A DNA stretch of 51,433 nucleotides, taken from positions 1 through 51,433 of the forward strand of contig NZ_CABFMF010000005.1 in assembly GCF_901875575.1 (NCBI RefSeq), read 5' to 3'. The DNA is from an uncultured Streptococcus sp. GTDB lineage: Bacteria > Bacillota > Bacilli > Lactobacillales > Streptococcaceae. Under the pieces are notes generated by a model. The model was not told where the DNA came from. It saw nothing but the letters and a program-made list of their open reading frames with translations, and ran no database searches. Every line of letters begins with the position of its first letter. The stretch's first letter is position 1. This document shows, in pieces, positions 42,436 to 51,098 of the stretch. Both the position numbers and the translations under genes were made by a program.

Positions 42436-43398
42436 TTAGCTTAAGCCATAGTTGTAGTCATCATCTTGCATGGCTTCAACTTCACCTAGCAGGTAACCAT
42501 TTCCGACTTGAGAGAAGAAGTCGTGGTTAGAAGTTCCTGTAGAGATTCCGTTCATAACAATTGGATTGACATCATCTGCTGAATCTGGGAAAAGAGGATC
42601 CTGCCCTAGATTCATAAGAGCTTTATTAGCGTTGTAGCGTAGGAAGGTTTTAACTTCTTCAGTCCATCCAACACCGTCATAGAGACTTTCAGTATAGCCT
42701 TCTTCGTTCTCATAAAGTGTATAGAGAAGATCGTACATCCATTCCTTGAGTTTTTCTTGTTCATCTTCTGGTAATTCATTAAAACCAAGCTGGAACTTGT
42801 AGCCGATGTAGGTACCGTGAACAGATTCATCACGGATAATTAGTTTGATAATTTCTGCAACGTTAGCAAGTTTGTTGTTACCCAGGTAATAGAGGGGAGT
42901 AAAGAAACCAGAGTAGAAGAGGAAGGTTTCAAGGAAGACACTGGCAACTTTTTTCTCAAGTGGGCTACCATTGAGATAAATTTCATTGACAATTTCGGCC
43001 TTCCTTTGTAGGTAAGGGTTTGTATTTGTCCATTCGAAAATTTCGTCAATCTCAGATTTTGTATTCAAAGTTGAGAAGATAGAAGAGTAAGATTTTGCGT
43101 GGACTGATTCCATGAATTGGATGTTATTAAAGACAGCTTCTTCGTGTGGAGTACGGATATCTGAGCGAAGAGCCTGAACACCTGTTTCAGATTGCATGGT
43201 ATCTAAGAGAGTTAATCCACCAAAAACCTTACCAACTAAGTCTTTTTCTTTATTTGATAATTTTCTCCAGTCATCCAAGTCATTTGATAGGGGGATACGT
43301 GTATCGAGCCAGAACTGCTCAGTTAATTTTTCCCAAGTTGATTTGTCGATGACATCTTCGATGGCATTCCAGTTAATGGCTTTGTAGTAAGTTTCCAT
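42436..43398 (-). CDS. nrdF: Class Ib ribonucleotide reductase beta subunit
   Basis: This 320-residue diiron or dimanganese radical protein supplies the tyrosyl radical to NrdE. It starts METYYKAINWNAIEDVIDK at 43398; a longer reading to 43476 has no support and crosses a hairpin. Metal ligands are visible in SETGVQAL, EAVFNNIQFMESVHAKSYS, and RDESVHGTYIGYKFQ. The acidic tail ending DDDYNYGLS binds NrdE. No nrdI lies in this cluster, so its flavodoxin partner must be elsewhere. Confidence 0.95.
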   Translation of the reverse strand: METYYKAINWNAIEDVIDKSTWEKLTEQFWLDTRIPLSNDLDDWRKLSNKEKDLVGKVFGGLTLLDTMQSETGVQALRSDIRTPHEEAVFNNIQFMESVHAKSYSSIFSTLNTKSEIDEIFEWTNTNPYLQRKAEIVNEIYLNGSPLEKKVASVFLETFLFYSGFFTPLYYLGNNKLANVAEIIKLIIRDESVHGTYIGYKFQLGFNELPEDEQEKLKEWMYDLLYTLYENEEGYTESLYDGVGWTEEVKTFLRYNANKALMNLGQDPLFPDSADDVNPIVMNGISTGTSNHDFFSQVGNGYLLGEVEAMQDDDYNYGLS

Positions 43399-43476
43399 TT
43401 GAAATCTCTTTCTGTATATAATAATGCTATTGCACAATCGTTTTTGCTTTATGATAATTCCTTTAGTGTATCGCAC

Positions 43477-43499
43477 AAAAAGTCGGAGAACCGACTTTT
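43477..43499 (-). terminator. Perfect hairpin between nrdE and nrdF
   Basis: AAAAGTCGG/CCGACTTTT with a 4-nt loop, outer bases GCAC/GTGC also pairing. It can act in either direction and probably lowers read-through from nrdE into nrdF. Confidence 0.65.
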
Positions 43500-43596
43500 A
43501 CATGTGCTTAGCTAGTTTATAAAATGCTTGACCAAGTTCTCTTTTGAAGTGAGCTTACTAAAATTACAGAGAAATAGTAATTCCTTTGGTTAAAAA

Positions 43597-45756
43597 CTAA
43601 ATAACGCAGCTTTCACATTGGTTGGCTCCAACTTCTCCACCATCATCTGTAAAGGTACGGACGTAGTAGATAGACTTGATACCCTTATTGAAAGCATAGT
43701 TACGAAGGATAGATAAGTCACGAGTCGTTTGTTTGTTTTCTTTCTTCCATTCGTAAAGTCCTTTTGGAATGTCGCTACGCATGAAGAGTGTGAGGGATAG
43801 TCCTTGGTCTACGTGTTCAGTTGCAGCGGCATAAACGTCTATGACTTTGCGCATATCCATGTCGTAGGCAGAAGTGTAGTAAGGAATAGTCTCTGTAGAT
43901 AATCCTGCAGCAGGATAGTAGATTTTACCGATTTTCTTTTCTTGGCGTTCTTCAATCCGTTGTGTAATTGGGTGGATTGACGCAGAAACATCATTGATGT
44001 AGCTGATAGAGCCATTTGGAGCAACAGCTAGACGGTTTTGGTGGTAAAGACCATCCGCTTGAACCTTGTCACGAAGCTCAGCCCAATCAGCTGCACTAGG
44101 GATAAAGACATCTTTGAAGAGTTCTTTGACACGGTCTAATGTTGGGACAAATTCGCCAGTCACATACTTCTCGAAGTAAGTACCGTTGGCATAATCTGAT
44201 TTATCAAAATTATGGAAGGTGATGCCACGCTCACGTGCTATATTATTTGACTCTACCAAAGTCCAGTAGTTCATAAGCATAAAGTAGATGCTTGTAAATT
44301 CAACCGATTCGGCTGAACCGTATTCGATCAATTGTTGCGCTAGGTAGCTATGAAGTCCCATGGCACCAAGACCAAAGGTATGTGCTTGACTGTTTCCATT
44401 ATCGATAGTAGGAACAGCTACGATGTGAGAACTGTCTGTGACGAAGGTTAGAGCACGCACCATTGCTCGAATAGAGCGACCAAAATCAGGTGAAGTCATC
44501 ATGTTGACGACGTTGGTTGAACCAAGGTTACATGAGATATCAGTACCCATTTGGAGATATTCTTGAGCATCGTTAATCAAGCTTGGCTCCTGAACTTGGA
44601 GAATCTCTGAACATAAGTTACTCATGATGATTTTTCCATCAATAGGATTTGCACGGTTAGCTGTATCAATATTGACTACATAAGGATAACCTGATTCTTG
44701 TTGCAATTTAGAAATTTCAGTCTCTAAATCACGAGCCTTGATTTTTGTCTTACGGATATTTGGATTTGCGACTAATTCATCATATTTTTCCGTGATGTCG
44801 ATGTAGTTGAAAGGTACACCATACTCTTTTTCGACAGAATAAGGGCTGAAGAGGTACATTTCTTCATTTTTACGTGCCAATTCGTAGAATTTATCGGGTA
44901 CCACAACACCAAGTGAAAGGGTCTTAACACGAACTTTTTCATCAGCGTTTTCTTTCTTAGTTGAAAGGAAGGCGATGATATCGGGGTGAAAGACGTTGAG
45001 GTAGACAACACCAGCGCCTTGACGTTGACCCAATTGGTTAGAGTAAGAGAAGCTATCTTCGAAAAGCTTCATAACAGGAACGACACCAGAAGCGGCTCCT
45101 TCATAACCTTTGATAGGTGCACCAGCTTCACGAAGGTTGCTAAGGGTGATTCCTACACCACCACCGATACGTGACAGTTGAAGGGCAGAGTTGATGGAAC
45201 GACCGATAGAGTTCATATCATCTGTTACCTGAATCAAGAAGCAAGATACCAACTCTCCACGACGGGCACGTCCAGCATTCAAGAAGGAAGGAGTAGCAGG
45301 TTGGTAACGTTGATGGATAATCTCATTTGCAATATCAGTAGCAATGGCTTCATTTCCATCTGCGAAATAAAGAGCATTAAATAAGACACGATCTTCCATG
45401 CTTTCAAGATAATACTCACCGTCATTTGTCTTCAAGGCATATTGATTGTAAAACTTGTAGGCTGCCATGAACGACTTGAAACGAAAGTTTTGAGCCTTGA
45501 TAAATTGAGATAACTCTTCTAAAAATTCTGGACGGTATTTCTTGATAAATGCTGTTTCGATGTAGTTGTGTTTGATGAGGTAATTGATTTTTTCAGAAAT
45601 CGAATCAAAAACCATAGTATTCGGAAGAACATTTTCCTTAAAGAAGGCCTCTAAAGCATCTTGGTCTTTATGAAGCATGATTTGTCCATTAACAGGACGG
45701 TTGATTTCGTTGTTGAGACGGAAATAGGTTACGTCTGCAAGATGTTTTAATCCCAT
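43597..45756 (-). CDS. nrdE: Class Ib ribonucleotide reductase alpha subunit
   Basis: This 719-residue catalytic subunit reduces ribonucleoside diphosphates. The active-site motifs are visible: LVSCFLIQVTDDM (redox Cys), NLCSEILQ with the radical Cys and Glu, and the C-terminal shuttle pair ANQCESCVI that passes electrons from NrdH. There is no long N-terminal ATP cone, as expected for class Ib. A 198-bp gap with a hairpin separates it from nrdF. It should be transcribed from the nrdH promoter. Confidence 0.96.
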   Translation of the reverse strand: MGLKHLADVTYFRLNNEINRPVNGQIMLHKDQDALEAFFKENVLPNTMVFDSISEKINYLIKHNYIETAFIKKYRPEFLEELSQFIKAQNFRFKSFMAAYKFYNQYALKTNDGEYYLESMEDRVLFNALYFADGNEAIATDIANEIIHQRYQPATPSFLNAGRARRGELVSCFLIQVTDDMNSIGRSINSALQLSRIGGGVGITLSNLREAGAPIKGYEGAASGVVPVMKLFEDSFSYSNQLGQRQGAGVVYLNVFHPDIIAFLSTKKENADEKVRVKTLSLGVVVPDKFYELARKNEEMYLFSPYSVEKEYGVPFNYIDITEKYDELVANPNIRKTKIKARDLETEISKLQQESGYPYVVNIDTANRANPIDGKIIMSNLCSEILQVQEPSLINDAQEYLQMGTDISCNLGSTNVVNMMTSPDFGRSIRAMVRALTFVTDSSHIVAVPTIDNGNSQAHTFGLGAMGLHSYLAQQLIEYGSAESVEFTSIYFMLMNYWTLVESNNIARERGITFHNFDKSDYANGTYFEKYVTGEFVPTLDRVKELFKDVFIPSAADWAELRDKVQADGLYHQNRLAVAPNGSISYINDVSASIHPITQRIEERQEKKIGKIYYPAAGLSTETIPYYTSAYDMDMRKVIDVYAAATEHVDQGLSLTLFMRSDIPKGLYEWKKENKQTTRDLSILRNYAFNKGIKSIYYVRTFTDDGGEVGANQCESCVI

Positions 45757-45786
45757 AAAATTTCCCTTATCTAATTAAAAAGAAAG

Positions 45787-45809
45787 GCTTCTAACTTAGA
45801 ACTAGAAGC
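45787..45809 (-). terminator. Hairpin between nrdH and nrdE
   Basis: GCTTCTA/TAGAAGC with a 9-nt loop and a moderately T-rich tail on the minus strand; likely a partial attenuator or RNA-stability element. Confidence 0.4.
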
Positions 45810-45836
45810 AGTTTTCTTCTGGATGATGTATTAAGA

Positions 45837-46055
45837 TTAAGCTAATTGCTTTAATTTTCCTGGTTGGAAACCTGAAAAGACTTCAGTTGGTGTTTCTATT
45901 ACTGGAGCTGCATTGAAACCGAGCTCTTTTACATGTTCAATATATTCAGGTTGCTCATCAAGATTAATCTCTTGATAGGTGATGTTATTACTGTCCAAGA
46001 AACGTTTGGTCATTTTGCATTGGACACAGTTGTTTTTAGAATAAACAGTTACCAT
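45837..46055 (-). CDS. nrdH: Glutaredoxin-like electron donor NrdH
   Basis: This 72-residue thioredoxin-reductase-dependent redoxin reduces NrdE. The active site is CVQC (Cys10, Cys13) in MVTVYSKNNCVQCKMTKRFL, and the C-terminal FSGFQPGKL is the NrdH signature. It is the first gene of nrdHEF. Confidence 0.95.
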   Translation of the reverse strand: MVTVYSKNNCVQCKMTKRFLDSNNITYQEINLDEQPEYIEHVKELGFNAAPVIETPTEVFSGFQPGKLKQLA

Positions 46056-46090
46056 AATTGTAGCTCTCTTTCAAAATAGATTCCTTTCTT

Positions 46091-46118
46091 AGTATATCAG
46101 AAAAAAATTATTTGTCAA
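46091..46118 (-). promoter_or_regulatory. Promoter of nrdHEF
   Basis: On the minus strand TTGACA (46113-46118), 16 bp, TATACT (46091-46096). Confidence 0.7.
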
Positions 46119-46124
46119 TCGATA

Positions 46125-46182
46125 AGACTAAATATTGTGGTGAAATTTTGTCTTACGAAATATAAAACACAATATATAGTAT
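46125..46182. promoter_or_regulatory. Two NrdR-like boxes upstream of nrdH
   Basis: AGACTAAATATTGTGG (46125-46140) and ACACAATATATAGTAT (46167-46182) match the NrdR consensus ACACWATATMTTGTGT at 13 and 14 of 16 positions. They are 42 bp apart, four helical turns, and the first ends 6 bp above the -35. A third, half-matching site (46229-46244) lies further up. NrdR represses ribonucleotide reductase genes when dATP is high. Confidence 0.65.
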
Positions 46183-46313
46183 TTATGCAATTAGATGGTA
46201 ATGTTTAAGACAAAGTAGGGTTATTGGCCGGTTTTATATTGTGTTTTTATGAGATATTTGAAAGATTTTCAGTAAGTTATCAGAAATGTATTAGAATAAA
46301 GTCTATAAAATAC

Positions 46314-46342
46314 TTGAAAAATAATCTAGAAGGTGATATAAT
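46314..46342 (+). promoter_or_regulatory. Promoter of ptsHI
   Basis: TTGAAA (46314-46319), 17 bp, TATAAT (46337-46342), with TGA making an extended -10. It is a strong promoter about 60 bp before ptsH. Confidence 0.75.
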
Positions 46343-46404
46343 ACAGAATTGTAAGGGTTATCACATATAACTCAAAAAAGAAAGAACAAAAGGAGAGTCA
46401 AACT

Positions 46405-46668
46405 ATGGCTTCTAAAGATTTCCACGTAGTGGCAGAAACAGGTATTCACGCGCGTCCAGCAACATTGTTGGTACAAACTGCTAGCAAATTTGCTTCAGAT
46501 ATCACTCTTGAGTACAAAGGTAAATCAGTTAACCTTAAATCAATCATGGGTGTTATGAGTCTTGGTGTTGGCCAAGGTGCTGACGTAACAATCTCTGCTG
46601 AAGGTGCAGACGCAGATGATGCTATTGCTGCAATCTCAGAAACTATGGAAAAAGAAGGGTTGGCATAA
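46405..46668 (+). CDS. ptsH: Phosphocarrier protein HPr
   Basis: This 87-residue PTS protein takes phosphate from enzyme I on His15 (ETGIHARPAT) and passes it to EIIA proteins such as GatA. Ser46 (LKSIMGV) is the HPr kinase site; HPr-Ser46-P is the CcpA corepressor, so this gene also bears on the cre sites in the gat and bgaA promoters. AGGAG precedes the ATG. It is coupled to ptsI by a 5-bp gap. Confidence 0.97.
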   Translation: MASKDFHVVAETGIHARPATLLVQTASKFASDITLEYKGKSVNLKSIMGVMSLGVGQGADVTISAEGADADDAIAAISETMEKEGLA

Positions 46669-46673
46669 GAGAA

Positions 46674-48407
46674 ATGACAGAAATGCTTAAAGGAATTGCA
46701 GCATCTGATGGTGTTGCCGTTGCAAAAGCATATCTACTCGTTCAACCGGATTTGTCATTTGAGACTCTTACAGTCGAAGATACAAACGCAGAAGAGGCTC
46801 GTTTGGATGTAGCTCTTGAAGCTTCTCAAAACGAGCTTTCTCTTATCCGTGAGAAAGCTGTAGGTACGCTAGGTGAAGAAGCGGCACAAGTTTTTGACGC
46901 TCATTTGATGGTTCTTGCTGACCCAGAATTGATTGGTCAGATTAAAGAAACAATCCGTGCTAAGAAAGTCAATGCTGAAGCAGGTCTTAAAGAAGTGACT
47001 GACATGTTCATCACTATCTTTGAAGGAATGGAAGACAACCCATATATGCAAGAACGTGCAGCGGATATCCGCGACGTGACAAAACGTGTATTGGCAAACC
47101 TTCTTGGTAAGAAATTACCAAACCCAGCTTCAATCAATGAAGAAGTTATCGTGATTGCTCATGACTTAACTCCTTCTGATACAGCTCAATTGGACAAAAA
47201 CTTTGTAAAAGCTTTTGTAACAAACATCGGTGGACGTACAAGTCACTCAGCTATCATGGCACGTACACTTGAAATTGCAGCTGTATTGGGAACGAATAAC
47301 ATCACTGAAGTAGTGAAAGACGGTGATATCCTTGCTGTTAACGGAATTACTGGTGAAGTGATTATCAACCCAACAGATGAGCAAGCGGCAGAATTTAAAG
47401 CAGCTGGTGAAGCTTATGCTAAACAAAAAGCTGAATGGGCACTTTTAAAAGATGCTCAAACAGTGACTGCTGACGGTAAACACTTCGAGTTGGCTGCTAA
47501 CATCGGTACTCCAAAAGACGTTGAAGGTGTTAACAACAACGGTGCAGAAGCTGTTGGACTTTACCGTACAGAGTTCTTGTACATGGATTCTCAAGACTTC
47601 CCAACTGAAGATGAGCAGTATGAAGCATACAAGGCTGTTCTTGAGGGAATGAATGGTAAACCAGTGGTTGTTCGTACAATGGATATTGGTGGAGATAAGG
47701 AACTTCCTTACTTTGATATGCCACACGAAATGAACCCATTCCTTGGTTTCCGTGCCCTTCGTATCTCTATCGCTGAAACTGGCGATGCTATGTTCCGCAC
47801 ACAAATTCGTGCTCTTCTTCGTGCATCTGTTCATGGTCAATTACGTATCATGTTCCCAATGGTTGCCCTTTTGAAGGAATTCCGTGCAGCTAAAGCAGTC
47901 TTTGACGAAGAAAAAGCAAACCTTCTTGCAGAAGGAGTTGCAGTTGCGGATGATATCCAAGTTGGTATCATGATTGAAATCCCTGCAGCAGCGATGCTTG
48001 CAGACCAATTTGCTAAAGAAGTAGACTTCTTCTCAATTGGTACAAACGACTTGATCCAATACACAATGGCAGCAGACCGTATGAACGAACAAGTTTCATA
48101 CCTTTACCAACCATATAACCCATCAATCCTTCGCTTGATCAACAATGTTATCAAGGCAGCTCACGCTGAAGGCAAATGGGCTGGTATGTGTGGTGAGATG
48201 GCTGGTGACCAAAAAGCTGTTCCACTTCTTGTCGGAATGGGCTTGGATGAGTTCTCTATGTCAGCAACATCTGTACTTCGTACACGTAGCTTGATGAAGA
48301 AATTGGATACTGCTAAGATGGAAGAGTACGCTAACCGTGCCCTTACAGAGTGTTCAACAATGGAAGAAGTTCTTGAACTTCAAAAAGAATACGTTAATTT
48401 TGATTAA
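46674..48407 (+). CDS. ptsI: PTS enzyme I (PEP-protein phosphotransferase)
   Basis: This 577-residue enzyme moves phosphate from PEP to HPr. His191 in GGRTSHSAIMART is the phosphorylated residue. The PEP-binding TIM barrel shows YRTEFLYMD, GFRALRIS, SIGTNDLIQYTMAADR and the active Cys in GMCGEMAG. Length and order are those of streptococcal enzyme I. The strongly biased codons fit high expression. A palindrome made of IS ends closes the operon. Confidence 0.97.
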   Translation: MTEMLKGIAASDGVAVAKAYLLVQPDLSFETLTVEDTNAEEARLDVALEASQNELSLIREKAVGTLGEEAAQVFDAHLMVLADPELIGQIKETIRAKKVNAEAGLKEVTDMFITIFEGMEDNPYMQERAADIRDVTKRVLANLLGKKLPNPASINEEVIVIAHDLTPSDTAQLDKNFVKAFVTNIGGRTSHSAIMARTLEIAAVLGTNNITEVVKDGDILAVNGITGEVIINPTDEQAAEFKAAGEAYAKQKAEWALLKDAQTVTADGKHFELAANIGTPKDVEGVNNNGAEAVGLYRTEFLYMDSQDFPTEDEQYEAYKAVLEGMNGKPVVVRTMDIGGDKELPYFDMPHEMNPFLGFRALRISIAETGDAMFRTQIRALLRASVHGQLRIMFPMVALLKEFRAAKAVFDEEKANLLAEGVAVADDIQVGIMIEIPAAAMLADQFAKEVDFFSIGTNDLIQYTMAADRMNEQVSYLYQPYNPSILRLINNVIKAAHAEGKWAGMCGEMAGDQKAVPLLVGMGLDEFSMSATSVLRTRSLMKKLDTAKMEEYANRALTECSTMEEVLELQKEYVNFD

Positions 48408-48415
48408 TTTTATGT

Positions 48416-48463
48416 ACTGCACCCAAAAGTTAGATTTTTTCTGTCTAACTTTTGGGGTGCAGT
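48416..48463 (+). terminator. Palindrome after ptsI built from IS3-type terminal repeats
   Basis: ACTGCACCCAAAAGTTAGA (48416-48434) and TCTAACTTTTGGGGTGCAGT (48444-48463) pair over 19 bp with one bulge. The right arm closely matches the IS3 end at 50-74 of this window. It lies eight bases after ptsI and should stop transcription in either direction, though the T run is in the loop rather than after the stem. Confidence 0.65.
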
Positions 48464-48543
48464 TCATTATTGTTTTTTATGAAGAGCTTTTTAAAACTTT
48501 TTTCAAAAAAACAAAAAACTTTATTCATAAGGAGTAAAAAAAG

Positions 48544-49839
48544 ATGAAAAAACTGCAAAAAGCAGGAATTGTAATGTTGAGCGCAGGAGTACTTGGTGGG
48601 GTAGCTCCAGCAGTAGTTCCGTCAGTACTTAATTTGAATGGTAGTGTGGTTTATGCTGAAGAAAACATAGTAGATCTTCATTACCGCTTCGAAGGAAAGG
48701 ATGACTTAATTAACGTTAAGGTAAATATTGCAGAAAATCCTAATGCTACCGTTGGAGACTACTATCCATTATCTAAGGATGGTGCTGATTTAAAATATAT
48801 TACCAAAGGCAAAGGAATGATGTGGGTATATAAAGTAGATCCTGATCATAACTATAGAGTTGACCATAGAGGTGATTTACTTTCTAAATATGCACATCTG
48901 CATCTGTTAGGTGTATATACCCAACCAAACAACGCTGGCACAGAAGTGAAACCAAACAATGATGGTAATGTAAACGCTAGTGCTAACAATAATGAAAAAA
49001 CTCACAAAGTAACGATCTACTACAATCTTTATGACGATCCAATGAGTCCATTCAGTAGCAGCAGTAGTAGTAAAGTATTTTACGTTACTCCTAACCAACC
49101 ATTGTCAGATCATATCCCAGAAACATTGCCTGGTGGATATGTATTCGCTGGTGCAATAGTAAATAGGGGCGGCAGTGAAGGTACATCTCTAGACAGTCGT
49201 AACGCTCTTTTTGGTGACTGGACTAATTTCTATGTCACATACCCTAAAAGCAAAAGATCTGGTGCTAACAACAACGCTGGCACAGAAGTGAAACCAAACA
49301 ATGATGGTAACGCAAACGCTGGTGCTAACAACAACGCTGGCACAGAAGTGAAACCAAACAATGATGGTAATGCAAACGCTGGTGCTAACAACAATGCTGG
49401 CACTAACGCTGGTACTAAGGCTCTAATTAACAACGTTCCTGAATTAGGTAATGTTGATAAATTAAAAATTGAAGCCGAGATTGAACAACTTAAGGAACAA
49501 ATCAAAGATGGTGAAGAAAATGGTGCTGAATCTTACTATATTGAAGGATTAAAAGCTAGATTAGCTGACCTTGAAGAAGCTCTTAAAATTTTAGCTGCTA
49601 ACAAACCTGCTGTTAACGAAGTTCCTGAATATAAATTACCAGTTGCATCAGCTGCGCCAGCTCAAGGATCAGCTACAGCAGGAACTCGCCAAGATAACAC
49701 TTACCAAGCACCAGCTACTAAAGAAGAATCTAAAAAAGAACTTCCAAAAACTGGTACTAAGGAAAATGCTGCATTGGCATCAGTAGGATTCCTTGGATTA
49801 GTCCTTGGTTCCCTTCCATTTGCAAAACGTAAAAACTAA
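48544..49839 (+). CDS. LPXTG surface protein with Asn-rich repeats, family not recognised
   Basis: This 431-residue protein has a signal peptide (about 1-39, ending VVYAEE) and a first globular module (about 40-125, DLHYRFEGKDDLINVKVNI). One copy of an Asn/Gly-rich 20-residue linker and a second module (about 150-235, HKVTIYYNLYDDP, FYVTYPKS) follow. Then come two full and one partial linker repeats, a charged helix (about 300-350), and LPKTG at 400 with a membrane tail ending KRKN. AAGGAG precedes the ATG; no clear promoter is seen in the AT-rich 48464-48543. The modules may be beta-rich binding domains, but I recognise no family. It should be anchored by SrtA, and it sits between ptsHI and the zinc genes. 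Confidence 0.85.
   Translation: MKKLQKAGIVMLSAGVLGGVAPAVVPSVLNLNGSVVYAEENIVDLHYRFEGKDDLINVKVNIAENPNATVGDYYPLSKDGADLKYITKGKGMMWVYKVDPDHNYRVDHRGDLLSKYAHLHLLGVYTQPNNAGTEVKPNNDGNVNASANNNEKTHKVTIYYNLYDDPMSPFSSSSSSKVFYVTPNQPLSDHIPETLPGGYVFAGAIVNRGGSEGTSLDSRNALFGDWTNFYVTYPKSKRSGANNNAGTEVKPNNDGNANAGANNNAGTEVKPNNDGNANAGANNNAGTNAGTKALINNVPELGNVDKLKIEAEIEQLKEQIKDGEENGAESYYIEGLKARLADLEEALKILAANKPAVNEVPEYKLPVASAAPAQGSATAGTRQDNTYQAPATKEESKKELPKTGTKENAALASVGFLGLVLGSLPFAKRKN
48928..49403 (+). repeat. 60-bp repeats encoding a 20-residue linker
   Basis: 49261-49320 and 49321-49380 are two 60-bp units differing at one base, followed by a partial third to about 49403. A related copy at about 48928-48993 lies between the two globular modules. 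The encoded unit is GANNNAGTEVKPNNDGNANA. Such near-identical repeats change number readily by slippage or recombination. Confidence 0.9.
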
Positions 49840-49858
49840 TCTACTAGATAGTAGAAGG

Positions 49859-49886
49859 GAGAAGGATTGATTTCCTTCTCTTTTTT
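49859..49886 (+). terminator. Terminator after the LPXTG gene
   Basis: GAGAAGGA/TCCTTCTC with a 6-nt loop and six T. Confidence 0.85.
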
Positions 49887-49888
49887 GT

Positions 49889-49923
49889 GAACCTTGTGAC
49901 TTTGTTGCAAGGTTCTTTTCTTT
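49889..49923 (+). terminator. Second tandem hairpin after the LPXTG gene
   Basis: GAACCTTG/CAAGGTTC with an 11-nt loop and a T-rich tail, directly after the first terminator. Confidence 0.65.
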
Positions 49924-49983
49924 GTGTCATTTTAGAGATTCTATTTCTTAATGTAATTGGTAGACACGAATAGTTAAAAAATA

Positions 49984-50041
49984 GTAACTGGTAAATAACT
50001 TGACATCCCCTTAAAATAGGGGTAAAATATTTACCAGTTAA
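49984..50041 (+). promoter_or_regulatory. adcAII promoter bracketed by two AdcR boxes
   Basis: TTGACA (50000-50005), 17 bp, TAAAAT (50023-50028). GTAACTGGTAAA (49984-49995) and TTTACCAGTTAA (50030-50041) match the AdcR consensus TTAACYRGTTAA at 10 and 11 of 12 positions, one just upstream of the -35 and one just after the -10. Zinc-bound AdcR would shut the promoter. Confidence 0.75.
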
Positions 50042-50062
50042 TCAATTTATAAAGGAGTTATG

Positions 50063-50980
50063 ATGAAAAAAAAATCTATTTTAATTATACTGTTAAGTCT
50101 ACTAACTCTCATTTTTGGAGCTTGTAGTCAAAAAGAAACACAAGAGGTAAAAGGGTTGAAAATTGTGACCAGTTTTTATCCTATTTACGCAATGGTAAAA
50201 GAAGTATCAGGTGATTTGAATGATGTTCGTATGATTCAATCAAGTAGTGGTATTCATTCGTTCGAACCCTCGGCAAATGATATTGCAGCAATATATGATG
50301 CAGATGTTTTTATTTATCATTCTCATACATTGGAATCTTGGGCTGGAAGTCTTGACCCCAATTTGAAAAAATCAAAAGTTAAAGTTTTAGAAGCTTCTGA
50401 AGGGATGACACTAGACCGTGTACCAGGATTAGAGGGTGTTGAAGCAGGAGATGGAGTTGATGAGAAAACTCTTTATGATCCTCATACATGGTTAGATCCT
50501 GTAAAAGTTGCAGAGGAAGCGCAGATTATAGCAGATAAATTATCAGATATCGATGTTGAGCATAAAGATACTTATCAAAAAAATGCTGAAGAATTTATCA
50601 AAAAAGCTACTGAATTAAATGTGAAGTATAAAGATAAATTTGAAAAAGTCAGTCAAAAAACTTTTGTTACTCAACATACTGCATTTTCTTATCTTGCTAA
50701 GAGATTTGGGTTAAATCAACTTGGAATCGCAGGTATATCACCAGAACAAGAACCAAGTCCAAGGCAATTAACAGAAATACAAGAATTTGTTAAGACATAT
50801 AAGGTCAAGACGATATTCACAGAGAGTAATGCTTCTTCAAAAGTTGCTGAAACACTAGTAAAATCAGCAGGTGTGAGTCTAAAAACTTTAAATCCCCTAG
50901 AAGCTGATCCGGGAAATGATAAGACTTATTTAGAAAATCTTGAAGAAAATATGCTTGTCTTAGTAGAGGAATTAAAATAA
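50063..50980 (+). CDS. adcAII: Zinc-binding lipoprotein AdcAII (Lmb family)
   Basis: This 305-residue cluster A-I solute-binding protein captures zinc for the AdcCB transporter. The lipobox is FGAC (Cys21). Likely zinc ligands are the histidines of SGIHSFEP, YDPHTW and TQHTAFSY and an acidic residue near the C-terminus (FTESN or LEAD). The second of two adjacent ATGs (50063) is better spaced from GGAG and gives exactly the pneumococcal length. The family includes laminin-binding Lmb. Paired AdcR boxes and the pht gene downstream confirm a zinc-uptake role. Confidence 0.93.
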   Translation: MKKKSILIILLSLLTLIFGACSQKETQEVKGLKIVTSFYPIYAMVKEVSGDLNDVRMIQSSSGIHSFEPSANDIAAIYDADVFIYHSHTLESWAGSLDPNLKKSKVKVLEASEGMTLDRVPGLEGVEAGDGVDEKTLYDPHTWLDPVKVAEEAQIIADKLSDIDVEHKDTYQKNAEEFIKKATELNVKYKDKFEKVSQKTFVTQHTAFSYLAKRFGLNQLGIAGISPEQEPSPRQLTEIQEFVKTYKVKTIFTESNASSKVAETLVKSAGVSLKTLNPLEADPGNDKTYLENLEENMLVLVEELK

Positions 50981-51042
50981 GAAAACACTTATACATAAAG
51001 TGAAATCGATAAACGTTTAGATAAGTCTTCTGTTTAAAATTT

Positions 51043-51084
51043 TTCTAAATAATAGTTTTATAGTTTAGAAAGTATTATTTAGAA
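51043..51084 (+). repeat. Perfect 12-bp inverted repeat after adcAII
   Basis: TTCTAAATAATA (51043-51054) and TATTATTTAGAA (51073-51084) are exact complements with an 18-nt loop. It is AT-only in most pairs, with no known role; possibly an RNA-stability hairpin. Confidence 0.5.
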
Positions 51085-51098
51085 GAGAAATGAATTTA

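Noticed and set aside
43399..43476. Longer nrdF start
   Set aside because: The added residues are untypical and the region holds leader sequence after the nrdE-nrdF hairpin; 43398 gives the standard protein.
48928..49403. CRISPR-like repeat array
   Set aside because: The repeats are adjacent, in frame and coding, with no unique spacers.
49230..49505. Minus-strand frame with Ala/Leu/Pro repeats
   Set aside because: It is the reverse shadow of the Asn-rich repeats of the LPXTG gene.
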